Translations under genes and position numbers: made by a program
Part shown: piece after piece, positions 22,898-31,872 of the stretch
Position numbering within the stretch: the first letter of the stretch is position 1
How the letters are laid out: the number at the start of each line of letters is the position of its first letter
From: Parastagonospora avenae f. sp. tritici 18332-5
Taxonomy: Eukaryota > Ascomycota > Dothideomycetes > Pleosporales > Phaeosphaeriaceae
Direction of reading: 5' to 3'
NCBI GenBank assembly: GCA_022559985.1
Contig: JAFJTR010000066.1
Span: forward strand, 62,001 to 126,000
DNA: 64,000 nucleotides
The notes under the pieces: generated by a model
Seen by the model: the letters and a program-made list of their open reading frames with translations, nothing else
Database searches by the model: none
Told to the model about the DNA's origin: nothing

Positions 22898-23372
22898 TAC
22901 CGCAGGTTCTCACATGCGAAGGAGCGTGAGATTTCGCAGCTGATCCTATTGCTTGAAGCTATACACAGTATAGCCAGGCTACAATTGCAACGGCAAGGTC
23001 ATGTGTATAGTTCCAGGCACCCTGGTCCCTTTCGGACGTGGTTGATAACCCGCAGTACATGGCCAAAAATTGTCTGGCATTAGGTTTGGTGAGGGGAGGG
23101 ATGGGTGGAAGGTATAGCCGAGTGACTCGTCCCTGACAGAGCGATGCCAGGAGCTATGACCAATGACGTTCATTTGGACGGTGCTCCCACTCGTGATCAG
23201 CCAGGAACATGGGGCTTATAAGAGTGATGATGGACCCAAACGGTGGGCGCAGGCGAGACTAATGCACCCCTCACGCACTCCAGACTATGGGTCTGCGAGC
23301 ATCTCAGATCTGTCCCGCGTCTACAGCTGAAGGAGCAATTACTTCGTCTCGTCGAAGCACAGCACCGTGAAC
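22898..23372. other. Intergenic with TATA-like element
   Basis: A 475 bp gap. TTATAAG at 23216-23222 lies about 150 bp before the start of the following Arg/Ser-rich frame and could be its TATA box. Nothing else was recognised. Confidence 0.4.
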
Positions 23373-23960
23373 ATGTCAGCCTCCACCACAGTCAAATCTT
23401 CACCAAAGACTGGTCCACACAAAGAACTACTAGACATGCCAGGATCTGGACCAGAAGAGCGCGGTCGTCTTAAGAGGCGCCGGCAGTCTTCCGCCTCTCC
23501 ACGCCGTGCATCCTCACCATCACGAGGCCATGACCGCAACAGTGGCTCACGGTATCGGGAACACCACCGGAAGCACCACCGGCCCTCCTCGCCATTGTCC
23601 AGTGTCTCGCCGCCGACCGCTGCGCAGAAGAAGATGAGGCGACGAAGCGATGCGGAGCCCGACCACACATTTAGAGGCAGGGCCAGGAACAGGAGCGGTA
23701 GTCGAGGGCGGACGCGGAGTCCTATCTTCGAAGGCGAAGACGACGAGCGGGAAGATACGAGAACATACAGGAGGAGGAGCCAGCCGCCAAGCCGACACAA
23801 GACGGAAGAGGGAGAAGATGGTGGTGAGCTGAGGAGGCAGCGGAGCTACCATAAGCTGCAGGTTGAGAGCAGGAGAGACTCGAAGAATTATCTGGACAGC
23901 ACAGGAAGTGGTCACGTCACGGCGCAGGATGGAGCTGCACATTCGAAGCAGCTTCTATGA
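23373..23960 (+). CDS. Arg/Ser-rich low-complexity protein (hypothetical)
   Basis: A single open frame of 195 residues from ATG 23373. It is dominated by Arg, Ser, His and acidic residues (RRASSPSRGHDRNSGSRYRE, GRARNRSGSRGRTRSPIF) and resembles SR-type or disordered nuclear proteins. No folded domain or membrane segment is visible. A TATA-like TTATAAG lies about 150 bp upstream, giving weak support. Low-complexity GC-rich DNA can stay open by chance, so it may be spurious. It could be a splicing-associated disordered protein, but this is only composition-based inference. Confidence 0.45.
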   Translation: MSASTTVKSSPKTGPHKELLDMPGSGPEERGRLKRRRQSSASPRRASSPSRGHDRNSGSRYREHHRKHHRPSSPLSSVSPPTAAQKKMRRRSDAEPDHTFRGRARNRSGSRGRTRSPIFEGEDDEREDTRTYRRRSQPPSRHKTEEGEDGGELRRQRSYHKLQVESRRDSKNYLDSTGSGHVTAQDGAAHSKQLL

Positions 23961-24354
23961 GACTTCTATGAACTTGTTCTGTACAACATACTTCAGTAAG
24001 ACGAATTAATAGTTGCTTCAGAGTTCCATGATGATGATGGTTCATGATTGCTTCAGTGCTGCGAGATATGGTGACACGCGACTGCTACGGCCTGCCCCAC
24101 TATCCAGGCCGCAGCAAGCGAGCCACCAAACATGCCATTGCTGGCTGCGATGCGGAGAATTGTTGCCGTAGCATCCGGCGTGCTCAGCTCATCACCGGCG
24201 GGTGTCTCGAAGCTTCTACGATGGAGGCGCAACGGCGACATAACCACGCCCCGCGCCCGCCCCGCCGTGCCAATCACCTCGTCTAAACTCCGCCGACTCC
24301 TCCGCGGCCTCTGTACGCGGCCTGCGCACCGCGCTCTGCCTCAGCGCCTCTAGG
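23961..24354. other. Intergenic: promoter of the TPR/U-box gene
   Basis: A 394 bp gap before the CHIP-like gene with only overlapping shadow frames. No distinct element was seen. Confidence 0.45.
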
Positions 24355-25276
24355 ATGCCTCCGCTAGGCAACGAATATGCCGCCGAGCAGCTGAAGAATG
24401 CCGGCAACAAGTGCTTCAAGAACGCCGACTACGACGAGGCCGAGCGCCTGTACTCGCAGGCCATCCAGAAGAACTCCAACAACCCGCTGCTGTTCACCAA
24501 CCGCGCCAATGCCCGCCTGAAGCTGGAGAAATGGGAGGCTGTCATCGACGACTGCATCCGCAGCATCGAGCTGCTGAAGGATAACATGAAAGCCTTCTTC
24601 TACCTGGGTGCGTCATACATGGTCACTGCAAGAGTAAGACTGACCCTCTCCAGCACAGGCCCAGCTCAGCATCAACCACCCCAATGAAGCCCTCTCGAGC
24701 GCCCTCATGGCCTACGAGCTGTGCACCACCTCGGCCCAGCACACCTCCAACGCCGCCACCATCTCTGCCCTGGTCCTCAAGTGCAAGAAGGCGAAATGGG
24801 ACATTCGTGAGCGCGAGCGAATCCGGCGGCGCGGCGACTTGTTGTCCGACCTTGAAGTCATGCTGGAGACCGAATGCAAGCGCGACATGGACGAGATAGA
24901 CGCTCGCATAGAGACTGGCGACGTCGGCCGGATTGATGGCCAGGAAGAAAAGCAGGAGCGCAAGGCTGAGTTTGAGAAGAAGCGTGACGACCTCAGGACT
25001 GCATTCGCCATCAGCGACCCGGAGCACCATCAGAAGCGGGAAGTCCCGGACTACTTGACCGACCCTGTTACTTTTGAGCTACTCTGTGACCCAGTCGTCA
25101 CCAAGAATGGCCGTTCATACGAGCGCGCGACTCTTATCGAGCACCTAAAGCGCAGCCCAACGGACCCGCTGACGAGAGAGCCGCTGAGCATTTCTGACCT
25201 CAGGCCGAACATCGCCCTCAGGGACGCCTGCATCGAGTTCACCGAGCAGAACAGTGGTTGGGTTTATGAATGGTGA
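24355..25276 (+). CDS. STUB1-like: CHIP/STUB1-type TPR plus U-box E3 ubiquitin ligase
   Basis: Two exons, 24355-24607 and 24654-25276; 291 residues. Residues ~8-115 are TPR repeats (AEQLKNAGNKCFKNADYDEA, NNPLLFTNRANARLKLEKWE) that would clamp the C-terminus of Hsp70 or Hsp90. A charged coiled-coil middle follows (GQEEKQERKAEFEKKRDDLR). The U-box covers ~215-288: VPDYLTDPVTFELLCDPVVT, GRSYERATLIEHL, DPLTREPL and RPNIALRDACIEF. The order and ending (NSGWVYEW) match animal CHIP (GWVEDY). It should ubiquitinate chaperone-bound clients with a UbcH5-type E2. Budding yeast has no CHIP; filamentous fungi retain it. Confidence 0.93.
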
Positions 25277-26321
25277 GCCAGCTCATTTGCTTCGGCCCTT
25301 GTCAGGTAGGTACTAAGGGTTGGATTGCGTGCGCATAGAAGAGAGCGCAGCTGCTGACATGAACCAGTGAGAAGGGCGAAGTCGATAGAGACGCGCGATG
25401 GGCCCACCTCTCTAGTACATAGAGGACGAGGCAATTTACATATGCATGGCTGGAGTTTACCTATCTTGGATTGCGCGCCCTATCCTTTCCTGCTAGTATC
25501 TACAATATACCCCCTCATCCTTTGGCCTCTTCAGTTTCATTATTCATCCGTCGGAGTTCGGACTAGACGAACACGCGACCATGTCAGCATGTTTACCTAT
25601 CATCGTGGCATTTGGTTAGGCGACACAGTACCTCGTGTCTGTTCTCGCGCAATGCAGTGAGCAGCAATGGCATGGCGACATCCACGGCTGTATACATTCG
25701 ACGTATTTTGAGGACCATGTTGCAGTTCGTTAAGCTAATGAAGCTATACAGACTGGTGCATAGCTTGCCAGATAGTCGCTAGCAGAGTCATAAGTTTGAG
25801 CAGATGGCTGCTCAGTTCTTGACCAGCGCCCGGATTGGTACGTCGAATGCCTCTAGTCACGGCACTTCCCGTTACAAGCCCCTCGGTCTTTACATCCAAA
25901 TCATACTGTTTGACGTCGCCGATATCTAATGCATGGCAGAGTCTAGCATCACACGCCAACTATACTACAGTCGCCAATCGGCATACACGCTAGGATCTAG
26001 AGATAGTTCCGAGCAGATCGGTGGCTTCACGCTTAGCGCTGGGCTTGACTAGGGCTCACATAAGTCCTAAGCTCATTGTGATGGTAGGATATGCATCACA
26101 CGGTTAGTGATTCGTGAGCGCCCCAAAGCGACAGGTTTCCTACTCTGGTCGGGCATGCTCGGGTCATGACATCTGCCATTCGCGTACTCGTGCTGGCCGT
26201 GGTCATACAAGTGTCTACCGCTTACTTCTCTTTCCAAGAATGCTCTATATAAGACTCCAGCTCCTCTGATCAATACCGCAGCTTCCTCCTACCTCTCTAG
26301 TACAGCACCTTCAAGTGCAAT
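25277..26321. other. 1.0 kb intergenic region and promoter of the adenylation-domain gene
   Basis: No supported gene. The right end carries a clear TATA box (26246-26253). The rest has only short frames. Confidence 0.5.
26246..26253 (+). promoter_or_regulatory. TATA box of the adenylation-domain gene
   Basis: TATATAAG lies 69 bp before the ATG at 26322, the usual spacing for a fungal TATA-driven start with a 5' UTR of a few tens of bases. A TATA box suggests regulated expression; that is inference. Confidence 0.6.
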
Positions 26322-28044
26322 ATGTCGTCCCGCCCTGACACCTGGCCCGATGCCACGGGAGAACTTCTCCCAAACACACTGTTCAAGATAGCAGAGCAGT
26401 ACCCCGATCTCGTATACGCCGAGTACTTCACCGATCCTGTAGACATAGCCAAAGGCCACCACAAGGTCACCTATCGAGACTTTGCCAACGCTGTTCATGC
26501 AACAGCATGGTGGATAGAGGAGAATGTGGGAAAGCCCAAGATACAGGATGGCAGTGAGACCATTGTATATCTCGGGCCCAACGATTTGACCTACGGAATC
26601 CTCGTCTTGGCTAGTATCGTTGTTGGATACAAGGTTCGTCTGCATGGCTTATATGCTCGTAACGACTTCTGACGCAAGGTACTAGATGCTTTTCCCATCC
26701 CCGCGTTACGGCGCTGAAGCGATTACCAAATTGATCGAACACGTCGAGGGCAACATCATGCTGTCTACTCACAAACCGTTCCCAGTTCATGCTGAAGTCC
26801 TCGCGAGACGGGTAATGCGCATATTTGAACTTCCATCTCTCGACGACATATACGCTACCAAATCCCCTCCCTTCCCCTTCACCAAAACTTACGCCGAGCA
26901 TAAACACGAACCTTTCGTCTGCCTCCACACATCAGGCACAACCGGCTTTCCCAAACCCATCCTGTGGCCGCACGAATTCGTCAACGCCAATTTCCAGGGC
27001 TACTATTTGCCGCCTACCCACGACGGTCGGGAGCTGGCTCATCCTTTTACCGGCACGCAGAATCGCTGCATGGTGCCGTTTCCTGCATTTCACACCAGCG
27101 GTATAGTTATCCAGTGTTTCGTGGGCCTCGCCACTGGCGCGACGATATTGCTGCCTCCACCGGCCGATTCGCCTGCCGGTGTTGTCGACGCGATAGCAGC
27201 TACGTTGGACTATCTCTCCGACGCCATCACAACACTGACGCTCCCACCGCCGCACATGGAGTATCTAGGCAAAAGCGCGCAGATCCTAGAGCGGATTAGC
27301 AGAAGAGTCAAGAGAGTCGCCTTTGGGGGCGGAGACATCAGCGCCGAAGCCGGCAACGCCGTCGTGCAGAAAATGCACATCCTCAATGAATTCGGCACGA
27401 CGGAGAACGGCCTGTGGCCGTCTCTCAAGAAGCAGAGCGAGCATCTGTGGCACTATGCATTCCTCCACCCCGCGCTCAACGTGCGCCTGGAGCCTGTGAG
27501 TTCGTCGCCCGACGGCGCCATCTGCGAGGCCATCATGGTGAAGAATTCGGGCGCGTATGTGCAGCCGATGTTCATCTTGTACCCTAACGAGACGGAGAGG
27601 AAGGTGGGCGATCTCTTCATCCGACACCCGCAGTACCCGGCACTCTGGAGGCATTACGGCCGCGCGGACGATTTGCTCAACTTCATCACCACGGAGACGT
27701 TTCACCCTGCGGCGGCGGAGCGGCGCATCGCGGCTCACCCGGGTGTTGAGGAGGTGTTGATGGTGGGCACGATGAGGCCGAAGGGCGCGTTGATCGTGCG
27801 GCTTGCGGAGGGAACGGGCGTGGATGCTATATGGGAGGTCGTCGAAGAGGTTAATCAGACGAGTCCGGTGTATGCGCGGGTAAGCAGGGACATGATTCTC
27901 GTCGTGTCCTCGCAGTTTCCCACAACGGCGAAGGGGACAGTGCAGAAGAAAGCGGTGGTGGAGCAATATAAGCAAGAGTTGGATGGGTTGTATGACAAGG
28001 TCACGGAGGTGGATATCAGGATCGATGCAGCCACGACGTCGTGA
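26322..28044 (+). CDS. Stand-alone adenylate-forming (AMP-binding, NRPS-like) domain protein
   Basis: Two exons, 26322-26633 and 26686-28044; 556 residues. Adenylation motifs in order are A3 LHTSGTTGFPKP, A5 NEFGTTENG, A7/A8-like HYGRADDLLNF, and an A10 lysine in TTAKGTVQKKA. The N-terminal half resembles the adenylation domain of fungal NRPS-like A-T-R reductases (alpha-aminoadipate-reductase type). Those continue with a carrier domain and a thioester reductase. Here the frame stops about 20 residues after A10, and the convergent GH28 gene begins 16 bp later, so no such domains exist. It could activate a carboxylic acid and pass it to a separate carrier or CoA, or be a truncated relic. The substrate is unknown. 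Confidence 0.85.
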
Positions 28045-28060
28045 TGATTTCCCACATATA

Positions 28061-29376
28061 TCAGGCATTACCACTTAACTGCTGCTTCCACCCCGCCGGA
28101 CACGTCCCCGTACACGCCAGCCCACTATCGCTATTCATGTTACTACACAGCACTTTCGCCGCCCCACCACTCTTCGGTTTGATGTCGATATTCTTAAACT
28201 TAAACCCCGTGCACGGCGTCTTCTTGGAGCAATATATGCCCGCTGCAACGTTGTACCGACTCGTGCCCGAGACATTTTCCCACGTCACATCGCTAATCTT
28301 CAGCCTGCTCGCATCGCAGTTGCTGTACGAGTAGATACACGGCGACACGTAGATCGGCTGATTGACGTCCACAAAGCGGATGTTGCGGAACGTGATGTTC
28401 TTGACATGGCCGACGCCCGGGTAGGTTTTGATCCAAGCGGCATTGGAGCTGTGGATCGCGGTGATGTTTTCGAACAGCACGTTTTCCACGTAGTCTGGCA
28501 CGGTGGTGGGGTTGCCCAGCGAGCCGATGACCATGGCGCCGGATTCGTGGCAGGTGACGTTGGAGACGTGGATGTTGGTGCTGTTGCCTTTGATGGAGAT
28601 GCAGTCCTGCTATGAGTTAGAAGTGTGGTAGTGGTGGGATATGGTATATGGGGGATACTTGCGTCGCCACAGGTCACGACCCAGTTCTTGATGACGATGT
28701 CCTTTGAGTTCCAGCTGTCGAAGCCGTCGGTATTCACTGTACTCCATTGCGAGTTTGACGTCGCATTCATGTCGAGGTTGGTCATTGTGATATTTTGCGA
28801 ATGAGCGACGAACGTGTGCCTGCGCTGGATTAGCCAATTTGCATATGCTTCGATGTTCTCGTCTCACCAGAACTGCGGCTGCCTCCATGTGATGCCATCC
28901 ACCCACACATTCTTCGCATACCACAAAGTCAAGCTGATCGGACGGCCATTCTGGTTGCTATTTCCCTTATTCTGATCATACCATTTCTGCCCATTACCAA
29001 AGAACAGCGCTTGACCGTGACCCTGCAACGTGAAGTTCTCCCCACCCAGTCTCCAAGCAGTTGAGCGTCCAGAATATGTGACGCCGATGCTGTTTTTCAG
29101 CCAGTACTGGATGTCATCATTCCAGGTGAGTTTACCACGGATGGAGATGTCACAGTTCTTGAGGTTAAGAACATCCATGACTTTGGCAATGGTGTAGTCG
29201 CCTGGTGCGACTTCGACCTGGCCATTCTGACCACACTGTTTGAATGCGTCCATGAGAGCAGGAGAGTCGTCTTTGGAACCAGAAGGTGTGACGGTGCATA
29301 GACTTCCGTTTTTGGTCATGCCACTAAGTGCGGTAGCGGCTAAAAGCCATGTCTGGAGAAAGATATGAACAATCAT
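28061..29376 (-). CDS. Secreted glycoside hydrolase family 28 pectinase (exo-polygalacturonase/rhamnogalacturonan-type)
   Basis: Three exons read leftward: 29376-28868, 28819-28663 and 28606-28061; 403 residues, or 417 if the upstream ATG at 29418 is used. I prefer 29376: MIVHIFLQTWLLAATALSG is a conventional signal peptide, and TATAAG on the minus strand (29447-29452) lies about 70 bp before it but only 29 bp before the other ATG. The GH28 catalytic Asp residues are in NTDGFD and GDDC. The second appears only if intron 2 (28607-28662) uses a GC donor (GCAAGT) with an AG acceptor. The usual GHG histidine and RIK arginine are replaced (SGAMVIGSLG, AAWIKTYPG), which suggests a rhamnogalacturonan- or xylogalacturonan-type clade rather than a classical endo-polygalacturonase. 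Confidence 0.88.
28607..28662 (-). other. GC-AG intron in the GH28 gene
   Basis: On the minus strand the intron begins GCAAGT and ends CAG, 56 nt long. Splicing here joins GGC-GAC to GAC-TGC and gives the conserved GDDC motif with all frames intact. Using the GT two bases downstream shifts the frame and destroys the motif. Confidence 0.8.
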
Positions 29377-29446
29377 GATTGCAAGTATGACAATGATGTA
29401 AGTACCAGGTAGGTTCAAGAGTTTCTACCAAGGCAGATCCCCAAGT

Positions 29447-29452
29447 CTTATA
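29447..29452 (-). promoter_or_regulatory. TATA box of the GH28 gene
   Basis: TATAAG on the minus strand, about 70 bp upstream of the preferred ATG at 29376. Its position is the main argument against the ATG at 29418. Confidence 0.5.
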
Positions 29453-30054
29453 GAAGCTTGTATCGCGGTAGTGACCTACCCCATAAAGCAGACGGACGCC
29501 TTAACAGCGTCTAAGCATGCCGGTGGCAGGCGGAGGAAATTGCTATTGGTGCGTCTTGCATGCGTACAGTTTTGCAGCGGAGAAACTCTGCACTGACGGA
29601 AGCGATTGGCGAGAAAGCAATCTATCTATACAACGCAGATTCTATGTAGAAAATTCGGACAAACTTGGCATCCCAGTAGTGGTGTAAGAAATCTCTTGTG
29701 CTTGGAGCAGGGTTGTCTACACATGTGGAGAGCTGGTATATTCAAATGACCATATGATGAGCCACATCGACGTGGGTGTATAGATGGCATGGCAGCTGGA
29801 ATCAGGTCGCATTCGAAGCAAACAAACGGTGGACCAGCATCAACACTGTGCGGTTCGTATAGTCATATTTAGCGATGAAGCATCATTAGTGGAGATGGAA
29901 GGAGATATGGCTGGTATGGTTTCAGACGAAGCGCGCGATGACTAAGCAGGGACGCACGTCAGAGGTGCAGGGCTGGACATTACAAGCTTCCGGGGCTCAA
30001 CATTCATCGCGCAGCCATTGACCGCCGTGCGCGCTGCACAAGACGCTCGCTACC
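29453..30054. other. Divergent intergenic region, GH28 / dihydroorotate dehydrogenase
   Basis: About 600 bp without coding frames between a minus-strand secreted hydrolase and a plus-strand housekeeping gene. No CCCGC-, GGATA- or similar clustered site was firmly recognised. Confidence 0.45.
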
Positions 30055-31704
30055 ATGTTCTCGGCCGCTACCATGCGCGCCCTTCGAGTGCGCCCCTCGA
30101 TACTCTGTGTAGGCGCTTCTCGGAGCCTCACCAGACATGCTTCCACGGATGCCGTAATCGCTCCCCAGACCGCGTCCAACGTTCGCTCGGCCGGCACGCG
30201 CTCCAAGAACCTCATTTTCGGCACCGTCTTGACACTCGGCCTCTCCTTCGGCTACCTCTACGTCACCGACACCCGCGCGAGCATCCATGAATGGCTCCTT
30301 GTACCGGCTCTGCGCCAGATATATCCCGATGGTGAAGACGCCCACCACGCGGGCACAGCTATGCTCAAGGCGTTGCACAGTTTTGGAATGAACCCCAGAG
30401 AACGAGGGCCCGGTGACTCTGCTGGTGATTTGGCAGTCGAGGTCTTTGGACACACGTTGGCGAACCCTATCGGAACCTCTGCTGGCATTGACAAGAATGC
30501 CGAGGTACCAACACCACTTTTCGAGCTGGGTCCGGCTATAGTCGAGGTTGGCGCAGTCACGTTGCTACCGCAAGAAGGAAACCCGAAGCCACGAGTGTTC
30601 AGGCTACCCAGCCAGAATGCGCTCATCAACCGCTATGGCTTCAACTCAGAAGGCGCCGAGCTGGTAGCCACAAGGCTGCGACAACGTGTCAGGGAGTTTG
30701 CATACCACTCCGGCCTGGGTCTGGACGAAGAGGCCGAGCGCAAGGTGCTGGATGGCGAAGCTGGCGTACCACCAGGTTCGCTCAAGCAGGGCAGGCTCAT
30801 GGCAGTGCAGGTTGCCAAGAACAAGACAACATCCGAAAACGACATAGATGCTGTGGTGCGCGATTACGCGACTTCAGTCAGTCATGTCGGCAAGTATGCC
30901 GATATTCTGGTCGTCAACGTCTCCTCGCCCAACACCCCCGGTCTCCGCACACTGCAGAATGTAGAGCCGCTCACACGTTTGCTCTCAGGGGTTGTACAGG
31001 CTGTTAACAAGATCGACCGCAAGACCAAGCCCGCAATCATGGTCAAGGTCAGCCCAGATGAAGACTCAGAAGAGCAGGTCACTGGCATCTGCGAGGCTGT
31101 CTGGGACTCGGGTGTTGATGGTGTCATTGTTGGCAACACGACCAAGAAGCGACCGGACCCGTTGCCAAAAGGCTACCTGCTCCCCGCTTCGGAAGCCCAG
31201 ATACTTCTCGAGCAGGGCGGATACTCAGGCCCGCAGATGTTCGAACGCACCCTAGCCCTAGTGAGCAGGTACAGGAAAGCGCTAGACGAGGGTCCAAAAT
31301 CTGTTTCTGCACAGCAGCCTGATGGCGAAGAGTCAAGCACAGGCATAATAGACAAGCTGCAACCATCAAAGCAGACAGGGTCATCAAAAACCGAGACCAC
31401 TGTCGAAGTCGGATCAGCTTCACCCGCACTCTCGTCCAACGTGGACGACCTGCAAGAGTCTGCGCCAACGCTCACCCTCCATTCAAAACCAGTCACAGCA
31501 CCCGCACCCAAGAACCCTCAGAAGGTCATCTTTGCTACTGGAGGCATTACCAATGGACGACAGGCGCGCGAGATCCTTGATGCCGGAGCTAGTGTTGCGC
31601 AAGTATATACCGCGCTCATCTACGGTGGTGCTGGCACGATCAGTAGGATAAAGCAGGAGATGAGGGACGATGCGAAGAAGCAGACGACGGCTACTAAACG
31701 ATAG
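30055..31704 (+). CDS. URA9/pyrE-type: Dihydroorotate dehydrogenase (class 2, mitochondrial, quinone-linked)
   Basis: An intronless frame of 549 residues. A basic presequence (1-~48) is followed by one membrane anchor (NLIFGTVLTLGLSFGYLYVT), the class 2 layout that docks the enzyme on the outer face of the inner membrane. Conserved blocks are NPIGTSAGIDKNAE, VEVGAVTLLPQEGNPKPR, NRYGFNSEG, NVSSPNTPGLR (catalytic Ser near residue 290), VGNTTKKRP, FATGGITNGRQAREILDAGA and YTALIYGGAG. The enzyme oxidises dihydroorotate to orotate in pyrimidine synthesis and passes electrons to ubiquinone. A low-complexity insert of about 75 residues, rich in Ser, Thr and Gln, separates the substrate-side helix (ALVSRYRKALDEGP) from the FMN phosphate loop. 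A second ATG six codons later is also possible. Confidence 0.95.
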   Translation: MFSAATMRALRVRPSILCVGASRSLTRHASTDAVIAPQTASNVRSAGTRSKNLIFGTVLTLGLSFGYLYVTDTRASIHEWLLVPALRQIYPDGEDAHHAGTAMLKALHSFGMNPRERGPGDSAGDLAVEVFGHTLANPIGTSAGIDKNAEVPTPLFELGPAIVEVGAVTLLPQEGNPKPRVFRLPSQNALINRYGFNSEGAELVATRLRQRVREFAYHSGLGLDEEAERKVLDGEAGVPPGSLKQGRLMAVQVAKNKTTSENDIDAVVRDYATSVSHVGKYADILVVNVSSPNTPGLRTLQNVEPLTRLLSGVVQAVNKIDRKTKPAIMVKVSPDEDSEEQVTGICEAVWDSGVDGVIVGNTTKKRPDPLPKGYLLPASEAQILLEQGGYSGPQMFERTLALVSRYRKALDEGPKSVSAQQPDGEESSTGIIDKLQPSKQTGSSKTETTVEVGSASPALSSNVDDLQESAPTLTLHSKPVTAPAPKNPQKVIFATGGITNGRQAREILDAGASVAQVYTALIYGGAGTISRIKQEMRDDAKKQTTATKR

Positions 31705-31872
31705 CGGGGGTCGTGGTTGTATATGTACCAATAGACAAGTAAACACTTTGTTCAATCATGTTGCACTCTATCGCCAAGGCTTTCTCTCATGTGAGCATAT
31801 ACTATCGACTTCCCAAGCTTCGCCACTTCACGTCCATGGCCACTCAGAAATCATGAGTCCTTGGCTTTATGT

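Noticed and set aside
27286..28074. 262-codon minus-strand frame opposite the adenylation-domain gene
   Set aside because: His/Arg/Leu-rich shadow of conserved A-domain coding sequence; no independent support.
22000..30000. Secondary-metabolite gene cluster around the adenylation-domain gene
   Set aside because: The neighbours are a pectinase, DHODH and a U-box ligase; no P450, transporter, methyltransferase or regulator is adjacent.
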